From Pedobacter mucosus (lineage in GTDB: Bacteria > Bacteroidota > Bacteroidia > Sphingobacteriales > Sphingobacteriaceae): a stretch of DNA of 64,000 nucleotides. Location of the stretch: positions 2,852,001 through 2,916,000 of the forward strand of contig NZ_CP087585.1 in assembly GCF_022200785.1 (NCBI RefSeq), in the 5' to 3' direction. The translations under genes were made by a program, and so were the position numbers. Under the pieces are notes generated by a model. It was not told where the DNA came from and made no database searches. It saw nothing but the letters and a program-made list of their open reading frames with translations. Of the stretch, positions 35,154 through 44,440 are shown one piece after another. The stretch's first letter is position 1. Each line of letters starts with the position of its first letter.

Positions 35154-37400
35154 ATGAATTTTTTACAAAACAACTTACTTTATTTTATTCCGGCTTTAGG
35201 TTTAGTGGGAATAATTGTGATGATGATTAAAAGTGCTTGGGTAAATAAGCAAGACCCGGGCGATACGAAAATGCAGGAACTTGCAGGCTACATTGCTGAT
35301 GGCGCAATGGCTTTTTTAAAAGCTGAATGGAAAGTTTTAAGTATTTTTGTTGTTTTTACGGCAGCGTTATTGGCTTACTCTGGTACTATAACCGAAATTA
35401 ACGGAGTGCCAATGCACTCAAGTTGGATCATATCAATTTCTTTTATTATTGGTGCTGTTCTTTCAGCATCAGCAGGATATATTGGCATGAAATCGGCAAC
35501 CAAAGCCAATGTTCGCACCACACAAGCCGCCAGAACTAGTTTAAAACAAGCGCTCAAGGTATCTTTTACAGGTGGAACAGTTATGGGTTTAGGTGTAGCC
35601 GGACTTGCTATTTTAGGTTTAGGGGGTTTATTTATCGTTTTTCTGCAAATTTTTCATGTAACTAATGTTGATAGTACAGAAATGAGAACAGCCATCGAGG
35701 TTTTAACAGGTTTCTCACTTGGGGCTGAATCAATAGCTTTATTTGCACGTGTTGGTGGCGGTATTTACACTAAGGCAGCTGATGTTGGCGCTGATTTAGT
35801 AGGTAAAGTTGAAGCCGGAATACCGGAAGATGATGTAAGAAATCCTGCTACAATTGCTGATAACGTTGGGGATAACGTTGGTGACGTTGCGGGAATGGGT
35901 GCTGATTTATTTGGATCTTATGTAGCAACTATTTTAGCAACTATGGTTCTTGGTCAAGAAATTAAGGTTACTGATAAGTTTGGTGGAATGTCTCCAATAT
36001 TGCTTCCAATGGTTATTTGTGGCTTAGGCATTATATTCTCTATCATCGGAACTTGGTTTGTAACAATAAAGGATGAGAAATCCAATGTTCAAAATGCATT
36101 AAATTTAGGCAATTGGTCTTCCATATTAATTACAGCAGTTTCTTCATTCTTTATTGTGAAATGGATGCTGCCTGAAACATTAAATCTTCGTGGCTACGAA
36201 TTTTCGAGTATGAATGTTTTTTATGCCATTATTGTAGGTTTAGTTGTCGGAACGATTATGAGTTTGGTTACTGAATATTTCACAGCAATGGGCAAAGGGC
36301 CAGTTAACTCTATCATTCAGCAATCTTCTACCGGGCATGCAACAAATATTATAGCGGGTTTATCAGTAGGAATGAAATCTACAGTAATTCCAATTTTGGT
36401 TTTAGCCGGCGGGATTATGACCTCATATCATTTTGCAGGCTTATATGGAGTAGCGATTGCAGCTGCAGGAATGATGGCTACGACAGCCATGCAACTGGCA
36501 ATTGATGCTTTCGGACCAATTGCCGATAACGCTGGCGGTATTGCCGAAATGAGTCAACTACCTCCTGAAGTACGTGAACGCACAGATAATTTAGACGCCG
36601 TAGGAAATACAACCGCAGCAACAGGAAAAGGCTTTGCCATTGCTTCTGCCGCATTAACTTCTTTAGCATTATTTGCAGCTTTCGTTGGTATTGCTGGAAT
36701 TACGGCTATCGATATTTATAAAGCCCCAGTTTTAGCTGGATTATTTGTTGGTGGAATGATTCCCTTTATTTTTTCTGCTTTATGTATTCAAGCTGTGGGA
36801 AAAGCGGCAATGGATATGGTACAGGAAGTTCGCCGTCAGTTTCGTGAAATTCCAGGAATTATGACTTACGAGGCAAAGCCAGAATATGAAAAATGTGTTG
36901 CAATTTCTACCAAAGCATCTCTTCGGGAAATGATGATGCCTGGTGCAATTGCATTAATTACACCAGTAATTATTGGATTTACATTTGGTCCAGAAGTGTT
37001 GGGAGGATTATTGGCTGGGGTAACTGTAACAGGAGTTTTAATGGGAATTTTTCAAAGTAATGCAGGTGGAGCTTGGGATAATGCAAAAAAATCATTCGAA
37101 CAGGGCGTAATGATTAATGGCGAAATGTTTTATAAAAAATCAGAGCCACATAAAGCTTCAGTAACTGGAGATACCGTTGGAGATCCATTTAAAGATACAT
37201 CTGGACCTTCAATGAACATTTTAATCAAATTAATGTCTATTGTTTCGCTAGTTATTGCGCCATACATTGCAGTAAAGGCAGTTGCAACTGTGCAAAAGGT
37301 TGAAGTTCATAAAGAAATCAAGATTCAGCAAAAAACAAATCAATTAGGTAAGGTAATTCTAAGCACATTTATTAATACTACTAATACTTTAAAGAATTAG
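35154..37400 (+). CDS. hppA: Membrane-bound ion-translocating pyrophosphatase
   Basis: A 748-residue integral membrane pyrophosphatase that couples PPi hydrolysis to H+ or Na+ export. The catalytic loop is [35 protein letters not shown], with [19 protein letters not shown] later and [10 protein letters not shown] near the end. [13 protein letters not shown] has Ala where K+-independent enzymes have Lys, so this one should be K+-dependent; whether it moves Na+ or H+ I cannot decide. About 16 helices are present. The C-terminal 40 residues form a Lys-rich extension. A terminator follows. Confidence 0.95.
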   Translation: MNFLQNNLLYFIPALGLVGIIVMMIKSAWVNKQDPGDTKMQELAGYIADGAMAFLKAEWKVLSIFVVFTAALLAYSGTITEINGVPMHSSWIISISFIIGAVLSASAGYIGMKSATKANVRTTQAARTSLKQALKVSFTGGTVMGLGVAGLAILGLGGLFIVFLQIFHVTNVDSTEMRTAIEVLTGFSLGAESIALFARVGGGIYTKAADVGADLVGKVEAGIPEDDVRNPATIADNVGDNVGDVAGMGADLFGSYVATILATMVLGQEIKVTDKFGGMSPILLPMVICGLGIIFSIIGTWFVTIKDEKSNVQNALNLGNWSSILITAVSSFFIVKWMLPETLNLRGYEFSSMNVFYAIIVGLVVGTIMSLVTEYFTAMGKGPVNSIIQQSSTGHATNIIAGLSVGMKSTVIPILVLAGGIMTSYHFAGLYGVAIAAAGMMATTAMQLAIDAFGPIADNAGGIAEMSQLPPEVRERTDNLDAVGNTTAATGKGFAIASAALTSLALFAAFVGIAGITAIDIYKAPVLAGLFVGGMIPFIFSALCIQAVGKAAMDMVQEVRRQFREIPGIMTYEAKPEYEKCVAISTKASLREMMMPGAIALITPVIIGFTFGPEVLGGLLAGVTVTGVLMGIFQSNAGGAWDNAKKSFEQGVMINGEMFYKKSEPHKASVTGDTVGDPFKDTSGPSMNILIKLMSIVSLVIAPYIAVKAVATVQKVEVHKEIKIQQKTNQLGKVILSTFINTTNTLKN

Positions 37401-37427
37401 TTGTAATATCATAGATATAATAACTAT

Positions 37428-37456
37428 AAAAGGGATTTTTAACCAAAATCCCTTTT
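37428..37456 (+). terminator. Terminator of hppA
   Basis: AAAAGGGATTTT (37428-37439) and AAAATCCCTTTT (37445-37456) form a stem with a 5-nt loop, followed by T-rich sequence. Confidence 0.85.
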
Positions 37457-37519
37457 ATTTTTCAGTAATTTTTAATTACGTTTGGAACTGAATTTTAAAC
37501 TAAACAAAAAAACTATAGA

Positions 37520-38995
37520 ATGGGGTTATTTACTAAAAAACCAATGCATCTATTGCTTGAAGAAGCGGGAGAATCGGGTAAAGGTTTAAAACGTACTTTA
37601 AGTGCCGGTGCATTAGTTGCATTAGGTGTTGGAGCAATTATTGGCGCTGGACTTTTTGTTCGAACTGCTGCTGCTGCTGCTCAAAACGCAGGTCCATCGG
37701 TAACTATTGGATTTATTATTGCTGCGATAGGCTGTGCATTAGCGGGTTTATGTTATGCAGAATTATCATCATCTATTCCAATTTCAGGTAGTGCCTATAC
37801 TTATACATATGCAACTATGGGCGAGTTTATGGCTTGGATTATTGGTTGGGATTTAGTTTTAGAGTATGCAGTTGGTGCTGCTACGGTTGGTATCGCCTGG
37901 AGCGAATATTTAAATAAGCTACTGGTCGAAGTGATACACGTTGCGCCCATACCGTACGAATGGTGCCACTCCCCTTTTCAATCTCATCCAGATGGTACTG
38001 TAAATGGAATAATGAATCTTCCTGCGTTATTTATAGTAGGTGTTTTAAGCTTGCTTTTAATTAAAGGTACTTCAGAATCAGCTTTCGTTAACGGTGTTAT
38101 TGTGATCACAAAGGTTGCTATCGTAATTTTAATCATCGTTTTAGGTTGGGGATTCATTCACGAATCTAACCATCACCCATACATTCCAGCAGCTACTACA
38201 TATGTAGATCATGCAGGTGTAAGCCATAATTTTGGTGGATTTTGGGGAGTTATAGGTGCAGCAGGAACGGTTTTCTTCGCTTTTATTGGTTTTGATGCAG
38301 TAAGTACAGCAGCACAGGAAACAAAAAATCCTAAAACAGCGATGCCAATCGGTATTTTAGGTTCGTTAGCCGTTTGTACAGTATTGTATATCTTATTTGC
38401 CCATGTATTAACTGGAATTGCTCCCGTAGAGTTTTTCAGAACTAAAGGTGGTGAAGCATCAGTTGTAGCTGCGATTAGCGAGTATATGACCGGTTACGGA
38501 TGGTTAGCTAAATTGGTAACTGTAGCTATTTTAGCAGGTTTCTCTTCTGTAATTTTAGTAATGTTATTAGGTCAAAGTCGTGTATTTTATTCGATGAGTA
38601 AAGATGGTTTATTGCCAAAAATGTTTAGCGAATTGCATCCAAAATTTCAAACTCCATACAAAGCAAACCTTGTTATTCTGGTAATTGTAGGCTTATTTGC
38701 AGCATTTATTCCTGGTGATGTAGTTGGCGATATGACTAGTATTGGTACATTATTCGCCTTCATGCTGGTTTGTATAGCAGTAATTATTTTAAGAAAAACA
38801 GATCCAGATTTGCCTCGTCAGTTCAAAACGCCTTGGGTACCATTAATTCCTATTTTAGGCGTTGCTGCCTGCGGTTTAATGATCTTAGGCTTAGGGTGGA
38901 CTAACTGGTTAAGATTGTTTGGATGGTTAGCTTTAGGTTTTATAATCTACTTTGGATACAGCAAAAAGAACTCAAAACTAAAGGATTATAAATAA
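37520..38995 (+). CDS. APC family amino acid permease (CAT-like)
   Basis: A 491-residue permease with about 12-14 helices. The start KPMHLLLEEAGESGKGLKRTL and the first helix GALVALGVGAIIGAGLFVRTA, then GLCYAELSSSIPISGSAYTYTYATMGEFMAWIIGWDLVLEY and FDAVSTAAQETKNPKTAMP, are typical of the cationic amino acid transporter branch. A basic or other amino acid is the probable substrate. It follows hppA but has a terminator before it, so it is separately expressed. Confidence 0.92.
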   Translation: MGLFTKKPMHLLLEEAGESGKGLKRTLSAGALVALGVGAIIGAGLFVRTAAAAAQNAGPSVTIGFIIAAIGCALAGLCYAELSSSIPISGSAYTYTYATMGEFMAWIIGWDLVLEYAVGAATVGIAWSEYLNKLLVEVIHVAPIPYEWCHSPFQSHPDGTVNGIMNLPALFIVGVLSLLLIKGTSESAFVNGVIVITKVAIVILIIVLGWGFIHESNHHPYIPAATTYVDHAGVSHNFGGFWGVIGAAGTVFFAFIGFDAVSTAAQETKNPKTAMPIGILGSLAVCTVLYILFAHVLTGIAPVEFFRTKGGEASVVAAISEYMTGYGWLAKLVTVAILAGFSSVILVMLLGQSRVFYSMSKDGLLPKMFSELHPKFQTPYKANLVILVIVGLFAAFIPGDVVGDMTSIGTLFAFMLVCIAVIILRKTDPDLPRQFKTPWVPLIPILGVAACGLMILGLGWTNWLRLFGWLALGFIIYFGYSKKNSKLKDYK

Positions 38996-39013
38996 TTCAA
39001 ATAATATCATACT

Positions 39014-39039
39014 AAGCCCCGACCAAAAATCGGGGCTTT
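39014..39039 (+). terminator. Terminator of the CAT-like permease gene
   Basis: AAGCCCCGA (39014-39022) and TCGGGGCTT (39030-39038) with a 7-nt loop and a following T run. Confidence 0.87.
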
Positions 39040-39053
39040 ATTTTTACATTAAT

Positions 39054-39083
39054 TTTGAGAACAATTTAATTGATATACATTTG
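39054..39083 (+). promoter_or_regulatory. marC-family gene promoter
   Basis: TTTG at 39054-39057, 18 nt, TACATTTG at 39076-39083. The chosen ATG (39100) follows 16 nt later; an upstream in-frame TTG (39070) would lie inside the promoter. Confidence 0.75.
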
Positions 39084-39099
39084 CATAAATCCATATGAA

Positions 39100-39681
39100 A
39101 TGACGTTCGATATACTAAAATTTAATGTTAGCGAGATTCTATCTACAACAATGGTTCTTTTTGCCATAATTGATATATTAGGTGCAATACCAGTAGTAAT
39201 AGAATTAAGACGAAAAGCTGGACATATTGAATCAGAAAAGGCGTCATTAGTGGCAACAGGTCTAATGATATTGTTCCTTTTTTTGGGAGAATCCTTACTT
39301 AAAGTTATCGGTTTAGACGTTGAGTCTTTTGCTATCGCAGGCTCATTCGTAATCTTTTTTATTGCAATGGAAATGGTTTTAGGATTAACAATTTTTAAAG
39401 AAGAAGCCCCAGAGACAGTTTCAATTGTTCCGTTGGCATTTCCATTAATTGCAGGCGCAGGAACAATGACTACGTTATTATCATTAAAAACCGAATACCA
39501 CACACAAAATATTTTAGTCGGTATTGTATTAAATATGCTATTTGTTTATTTTGTTTTGAAAAACACCAACCGACTTGAAAAACTTTTCGGAAAATCAGGA
39601 TTAAATATTCTCCGCAAAGCATTTGGGGTGATATTATTGGCTATTGCTATTAAGCTTTTCAGAAACAATACAGGCTTATAA
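39100..39681 (+). CDS. MarC family (UPF0056) membrane protein
   Basis: A 193-residue inner membrane protein with about six helices. DIL(G)AIPVVIELRR in the first helix region, AIAGSFVIFFIAMEMVLG and PLAFPLIAGAGTMTTLLSL are family hallmarks. MarC was named from the E. coli mar locus but is not shown to confer multidrug resistance; the function is unknown. It has its own promoter. Confidence 0.9.
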   Translation: MTFDILKFNVSEILSTTMVLFAIIDILGAIPVVIELRRKAGHIESEKASLVATGLMILFLFLGESLLKVIGLDVESFAIAGSFVIFFIAMEMVLGLTIFKEEAPETVSIVPLAFPLIAGAGTMTTLLSLKTEYHTQNILVGIVLNMLFVYFVLKNTNRLEKLFGKSGLNILRKAFGVILLAIAIKLFRNNTGL

Positions 39682-39728
39682 CATGTAACAAAAATTACGT
39701 ATATTTATCTAAACCAAAAGCTAATATT

Positions 39729-39836
39729 ATGAACAGCTTTGAAGAATATACATTAATAATTGGCGTAATTGCCATTTGTATTGAAGCATTTAAATACTTG
39801 AAAAAGAATTTGAAGTCTTGGTTTGAGCATTCTTAA
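39729..39836 (+). CDS. Possible 35-residue single-helix membrane peptide
   Basis: A short frame starting ATG at 39729 encodes MNSFEEYTLIIGVIAICIEA followed by a Lys-rich segment and WFEHS. One hydrophobic helix followed by KYLKKNLK is the pattern of small inner-membrane proteins with a cytoplasmic basic end. TATATTTA at 39700-39707 could serve as a -7 element. The last codons overlap the stop of the rsmB-like gene on the other strand. No homologue is known to me. Confidence 0.4.
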   Translation: MNSFEEYTLIIGVIAICIEAFKYLKKNLKSWFEHS

Positions 39837-40993
39837 TCTTTTATAAGCCTGGCGACAAACATAGTGTCGGCGTTATTTTCATAACCCTTAATTAGTTCCA
39901 TTCTTTCTAGCTTTAAAGGCATTGTATCTACTATGTGTTTTACAACAGCTTCGTTTTCTGCAGCAAAAGCAGAACAAGTGATATAAATTAATGGCTTCCC
40001 GGATTTTAGATATTTAACTATATTTTGTACTATTCCCTTTTGAATTGTTGAAAATTGATTTATTTTCCAATCTTCAAAATAGCTAAGCGATTCAGGAGTT
40101 CGTCCCCAGGTACCCGAACCTGTACAAGGAGCATCCAAAATAAGTCCATCAAACTGATAATGGTGAAGAATTTGATCATTATTTTTAAGCAGATCCAATT
40201 CCTTTTTTTGATATTTTTTAATTCCTGCTAAACGAAAACGTTCGTCTAAATTTAATAAAACACTTTCTCTTAAATCAGTAACTAATAAATCAATTACCGG
40301 CTCCAAACTATGCAAAAGCAATGTTTTTCCGCCAGATGCGGCACAACAATCCCACCATTTATCCCACTTATTAGGCTGAAAAAAACTCCCGGTATATTGT
40401 GAGGATAAATCTTGCACTTGGTAGCTTCCATCTTGTAAAATAGTCTCTAATTTTGTGCCATTCGGTAAAGCTATAGTTGTAGCAGAAATCTCTCTGCAGT
40501 TGATACCTGCATCGTTTAACTTCGATAATATCTCTTTTAATTTTGAAGGAGAAACCCTAATAAATAAATCAGGTTGTTTAAAAAAAGAAGTAAAAAACTG
40601 TTCTTTATTTATACTTTCCGATAAATCCGAATGAAATGGATAAACCTTTTCCAAATTAAAATCTGGATATTTATTTTTAACCAAATCAACTTTATTTTCC
40701 AGTGGCAAGGTTATAAATTCGCTTAAATCGGGTAAAATTTCGGCCACAATTAAACTTAGGGTATCGTGGCAGAGAAAATCTGCTATACTTAACCGCTCAA
40801 TAACGCTTAAAGATGTTAATGCTTTACCTAAACGAAAAAAACTATAAATATGTCTTGTAGCCCACCTCCTATCGGACGAACCCATCTGTTTATGCTGCTT
40901 AAAATAAATAGGTAAAAAACGATGCAAAGGTAAGCTCCCATTGTAACTTGATAAAACTTGCTCAAAGGCTCTTACTTGATGCGCTACTTTCAT
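39833..40993 (-). CDS. RsmB/NOP family RNA cytosine-C5 methyltransferase
   Basis: A 386-residue S-adenosylmethionine-dependent methyltransferase. The SAM-binding motif I region reads WWDCCAASGGKTLLLHSL. Motif IV is LILDAPCTGSGTWGRTPE with the PC cysteine, and motif VI is ITCSAFAAENEAVV with the catalytic TCS. The N-terminal 150 residues include a NusB-like helical part. It probably methylates a cytosine in 16S rRNA, but RsmB and RsmF-type targets cannot be told apart from motifs alone. The N-terminal WATRHIYSFFRLGKAL resembles the RsmB side. Confidence 0.88.
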   Translation of the reverse strand: MKVAHQVRAFEQVLSSYNGSLPLHRFLPIYFKQHKQMGSSDRRWATRHIYSFFRLGKALTSLSVIERLSIADFLCHDTLSLIVAEILPDLSEFITLPLENKVDLVKNKYPDFNLEKVYPFHSDLSESINKEQFFTSFFKQPDLFIRVSPSKLKEILSKLNDAGINCREISATTIALPNGTKLETILQDGSYQVQDLSSQYTGSFFQPNKWDKWWDCCAASGGKTLLLHSLEPVIDLLVTDLRESVLLNLDERFRLAGIKKYQKKELDLLKNNDQILHHYQFDGLILDAPCTGSGTWGRTPESLSYFEDWKINQFSTIQKGIVQNIVKYLKSGKPLIYITCSAFAAENEAVVKHIVDTMPLKLERMELIKGYENNADTMFVARLIKD

Positions 40994-41016
40994 ATATTTT
41001 TAGGGAAGGAATTGAA

Positions 41017-42234
41017 TTACTCAATAACGCTTAAAGCGAAGTTTTTATACTTCAACAACATTAAGCTGGTGTTAATATAGCCTAATTTTTCATCGTATAT
41101 AAATGAAAAGTTATTATGAAGGCCTTTATATTTATCTTTTGTGATATAGTCTAAATATTCTTCACCGTGGTTTGATAGAAGTTTTCCAAAATAAAAACCG
41201 ATATCAAAACCTTTAAAGGCATATTCTCCAGGTTCAAAACCATATTTTGAACGGTATTTTTTAATAAATGTAAGTACTGCTGAATTCTTATAATCAATTT
41301 TATAGGAAGAACTTATAACTGTATTTAAACTTTGTAATTTATCAGTCGGATAATCTTGTTTTACCCAATTCGGATGACCATATAAATTAATATTATAGCC
41401 GGCTGTTGGAAGGTTTTTGATTTTATAAAGTTTTTCAATTGTTGGTAGAACAAATGCTTTATCCGCAGAAGTGACGATTACAACATATTCTTTACCCTTT
41501 ATCATTTTAGTCTCAAAGGTAAATGACGAAGCATATTCCTGAACTACAAACTTTTTGCCAGCAAAATATGCTTTTATGGGTTCGGCAAAAAGTTCATCTT
41601 CAGACTTTTTTGGATTGATAATAACGACAACTGTATTTGCTGGATTATAGTTTTTAACAATATGAGCCGCAATTTTATTTGCGTGTAACCCAATATTATT
41701 AACAATGGAAATTAATTTTGGGTTATTGAAATCAGAAGGTTGAGACGCAGCCAATGGTGATACAATTGTAACATTGTTCTCCTTTGCATATTCAGAGATA
41801 AACTTTAAGCCTTCAGGAAAAACAGGACCTATTACTAAATTACTTTGTTTAAAATTTTCATTTTTATAAAGCGAAGAGATATGGGCATTATCATCCTGAG
41901 TATCAAATACGTTTACCTTAAAATCTAAACCGCTGTAGGCGGCAGAATCTATACCCAACCTTAGGCCTTGATAAAAATCGATTGGCATAGCATATTTTTC
42001 AACCTCAGACTTTGTTGCAGTTTTTAAATTAATTTCGTTTAATTTAAAGGGAATTAAGATAGAAATCTTTGCTTGAGAAAATTTCTTAATTGGTTTCTTC
42101 TCTACCGGTTTTTCTTTCTCTATAGGTTTAGTGGTTTCTGTTTTAACCGTTCTAATTTTTGGCGAACAAGCTGCAAAAATCATTATAAATAAAACCAAAA
42201 ACCAATATTCCTTTTTTAATATCATAATACCCAT
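41017..42234 (-). CDS. Periplasmic-binding-fold lipoprotein (LpoA/ABC substrate-binding-like)
   Basis: A lipoprotein of about 405 residues. From the ATG at 42234 (or 42225) a short signal peptide ends in the lipobox IFAAC. A polar Lys/Pro linker (EKPVEKKPIKK) leads into a type I periplasmic-binding fold (about 55-405) with ISILIPFKLNE, DFYQGLRLGIDSA, NLVIGPVFPEGLKFISEYA and VTIVSPLAASQ. This is the fold of branched-chain amino acid receptors and of the penicillin-binding protein activator LpoA. No ABC transporter genes are adjacent, which favours a structural or regulatory role. It follows guaA, with a hairpin between. Confidence 0.8.
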   Translation of the reverse strand: MGIMILKKEYWFLVLFIMIFAACSPKIRTVKTETTKPIEKEKPVEKKPIKKFSQAKISILIPFKLNEINLKTATKSEVEKYAMPIDFYQGLRLGIDSAAYSGLDFKVNVFDTQDDNAHISSLYKNENFKQSNLVIGPVFPEGLKFISEYAKENNVTIVSPLAASQPSDFNNPKLISIVNNIGLHANKIAAHIVKNYNPANTVVVIINPKKSEDELFAEPIKAYFAGKKFVVQEYASSFTFETKMIKGKEYVVIVTSADKAFVLPTIEKLYKIKNLPTAGYNINLYGHPNWVKQDYPTDKLQSLNTVISSSYKIDYKNSAVLTFIKKYRSKYGFEPGEYAFKGFDIGFYFGKLLSNHGEEYLDYITKDKYKGLHNNFSFIYDEKLGYINTSLMLLKYKNFALSVIE

Positions 42235-42245
42235 ATTAACAAAAT

Positions 42246-42278
42246 ATGCTAGCAAAGGTTATTTTTCCTTGCTAGCAT
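42246..42278. promoter_or_regulatory. Hairpin between guaA and the lipoprotein gene
   Basis: ATGCTAGCAA (42246-42255) and TTGCTAGCAT (42269-42278) are perfect inverted repeats with a 13-nt loop. On the minus strand the hairpin lies after guaA and ends 11 nt before the next ATG, followed by a weak T-rich tract. It may be a terminator, an attenuator or an operator. Confidence 0.6.
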
Positions 42279-42328
42279 AATTATTTATTCCTGTTATTGC
42301 TTTTCAAATAAAAATTAAAAAGCTCAAT

Positions 42329-43858
42329 TTACTCCCATTCTATAGTTGCAGGCGGTTTAGAGCTAATGTCATAAACCACTCTATTTATTCCCTTAACTTT
42401 GTTAATGATTTCATTTGAAATCTTCGCCAAAACATCATAAGGTAGATGGCACCAATCTGCAGTCATACCATCAACTGATTCTACTGCACGGAGGCAAATT
42501 ACATTTTCATAGGTACGCTCATCACCCATTACACCAACAGATTGAACTGGCAAAAAGATTGCCCCAGCTTGCCAAACTTTATCATATAATCCGGCAGACT
42601 TTAATTCGTTGATGTAAATAGCATCAGCTTGCTGAAGGATTTCAACTTTTTCTGCAGTTACATCGCCTAAAATTCTAATGGCTAATCCAGGACCAGGAAA
42701 AGGATGACGTCCTAAAATAACATCATCAATTCCTAAGGCTTTACCTACCCTGCGAACCTCATCTTTAAACAAGGTTTTTAAAGGCTCAACCACTTTTAAT
42801 TTCATAAAATCTGGTAAGCCACCTACGTTATGATGAGATTTTATCGTAGCTGACGGTCCATTAACAGAAATCGATTCGATCACGTCAGGATAAATCGTTC
42901 CTTGTCCGAGCCAATTTACGCCCGTAACTTCATGCGCTGCATCATCAAAAACTTCTATAAAAACACGTCCAATTGCTTTACGTTTTAGTTCTGGGTCTTT
43001 CAATCCAGCAAGTTGACTTAAAAAGCGATCTTTAGCATCAATACCTTTTATATTCAAACCCATGTGCTTGTATTGTTCAAGCACTTGCTCATACTCGTCT
43101 TTACGCAATAAGCCGTTATCAACAAAGATACAATGCAAATTTGTGCCTATTGCCTGGTGCAACAAAACCGCTGCAACACTACTATCAACGCCACCAGATA
43201 AGCCTAAAACAACTTTATCATTACCCAAAGTTTCTTTTAATTCTGCTATCGTAGTTTCAATAAAAGCTGCTGAAGTCCAATCTTGACTACAACCACAAAT
43301 ATCTACTAAGAAATTTTCTAAAAGGATTTTTCCATCAGTACTATGGGTAACCTCTGGATGAAATTGAATTGCATAGGTATCCGAATCTTTAATGTGATAT
43401 GCGGCTACTTTTACACTATCCGTACTGGCAATTAATTCAGCATCAGCAGGCATTTCAGTAATGGTATCACCATGACTCATCCAAACCTGAGAGTCTATAT
43501 TGATACCTTTAAATAATTTATTTTCTTGATTAACAAAGTTAAGATTTGCACGACCATATTCGCGAGTAGACGAAGCCTGAACTTGACCACCAGATTGCTG
43601 AGCAATGTATTGTGCTCCATAACAAACGGCTAATAATGGATATTTTAAATGATATTTTGTTAAGTCTATTTGAGGAGCATCTTCCTGACGAACAGAATAA
43701 GGGCTACCAGAAAAGATAATACCTTTTACATCTTCGTCAATTTCTGGAAGGTTATTGAACGGATAAATTTCACAGTAAATATTTAGTTCGCGAACTCTTC
43801 GGGCTATGAGTTGTGTAAATTGCGAACCAAAATCAACGATAATGATTTTTTCTTGCAT
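42329..43858 (-). CDS. guaA: GMP synthase (glutamine-hydrolysing)
   Basis: A 509-residue enzyme that converts XMP to GMP with glutamine and ATP. The class I amidotransferase domain starts [21 protein letters not shown], has the nucleophile in LLAVCYGAQ and the His-Glu pair in FHPEVTHS. The ATP pyrophosphatase domain carries the P-loop [16 protein letters not shown]. The dimerisation domain ends [11 protein letters not shown], as in the family. The ATG at 43858 is preferred over an in-frame TTG at 43873 because the family starts here and TAGCTTTG (complement 43862-43869) lies 3 nt upstream. Confidence 0.97.
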   Translation of the reverse strand: MQEKIIIVDFGSQFTQLIARRVRELNIYCEIYPFNNLPEIDEDVKGIIFSGSPYSVRQEDAPQIDLTKYHLKYPLLAVCYGAQYIAQQSGGQVQASSTREYGRANLNFVNQENKLFKGINIDSQVWMSHGDTITEMPADAELIASTDSVKVAAYHIKDSDTYAIQFHPEVTHSTDGKILLENFLVDICGCSQDWTSAAFIETTIAELKETLGNDKVVLGLSGGVDSSVAAVLLHQAIGTNLHCIFVDNGLLRKDEYEQVLEQYKHMGLNIKGIDAKDRFLSQLAGLKDPELKRKAIGRVFIEVFDDAAHEVTGVNWLGQGTIYPDVIESISVNGPSATIKSHHNVGGLPDFMKLKVVEPLKTLFKDEVRRVGKALGIDDVILGRHPFPGPGLAIRILGDVTAEKVEILQQADAIYINELKSAGLYDKVWQAGAIFLPVQSVGVMGDERTYENVICLRAVESVDGMTADWCHLPYDVLAKISNEIINKVKGINRVVYDISSKPPATIEWE

Positions 43859-43861
43859 CCG

Positions 43862-43869
43862 CAAAGCTA
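43862..43869 (-). promoter_or_regulatory. guaA -7 element
   Basis: TAGCTTTG on the minus strand fits TAnnTTTG and lies 3 nt before the ATG. No good TTTG is found 19-21 nt further upstream, so the -33 half is weak. Confidence 0.5.
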
Positions 43870-43919
43870 CCAATTACATATGAGATTCGATGCCAAGATT
43901 TAAGCTTTTTTCTGTTAAA

Positions 43920-44378
43920 TTAAGATTCCATTAACTTAACCTCAACTCCAAATTTCCTCAAAAAATCTACTCCTTCATCGCTTGCTAAACCTTTGTATGC
44001 AGCATAAGATTTTGAGTAATAAACCAATTTAATTCCGGATGATAAAATTAACCTAGCGCAAGCAATACAAGGCGATAAAGTGGTATATAAAGTACAACCT
44101 TCTATTTTCGATCCATTTTTTGACGCATAAAGAATTGCGTTTTCCTCGGCATGAAGCGCTAAAGAACAACTGCCCTTGCTGTCTCTTGCGCAACCATGTT
44201 CCGGCCATTCTTCATCGCAATTATGTGTACCCGCCGGAGGACCATTATAACCGATAGAAATGATTCTGGTATCTTTTGTTAAAACCGCACCGACATGTGC
44301 TCGTACACAATGAGATCGAGTAGCAAGCTCAGTTGCCAAATTCATAAAAATAGTATCGAAACTTGGTTTAATGGTCAT
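43920..44378 (-). CDS. Deoxycytidylate (dCMP) deaminase family protein
   Basis: A 152-residue zinc deaminase that makes dUMP from dCMP for thymidylate synthesis. The zinc motifs are LALHAEENAI (HAE) and TTLSPCIACARLI (PCxxC). The insertion NGPPAGTHNCDEEW with CARDSKG is typical of dCMP deaminases (ComEB family), which carry a second zinc site. The length is normal. It lies downstream of the FHS transporter gene terminator in the opposite order of transcription, so it appears to be monocistronic. Confidence 0.9.
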   Translation of the reverse strand: MTIKPSFDTIFMNLATELATRSHCVRAHVGAVLTKDTRIISIGYNGPPAGTHNCDEEWPEHGCARDSKGSCSLALHAEENAILYASKNGSKIEGCTLYTTLSPCIACARLILSSGIKLVYYSKSYAAYKGLASDEGVDFLRKFGVEVKLMES

Positions 44379-44392
44379 GATTTAAATTAAAA

Positions 44393-44420
44393 AGCCACAA
44401 AGAAATAAATCTTTGTGGCT
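44393..44420 (-). terminator. Terminator of the FHS transporter gene
   Basis: AGCCACAAAGA (44393-44403) and TCTTTGTGGCT (44410-44420) with a 6-nt loop, followed by a T run on the minus strand. Confidence 0.87.
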
Positions 44421-44440
44421 GTAAAAATACCTTATTAAAA

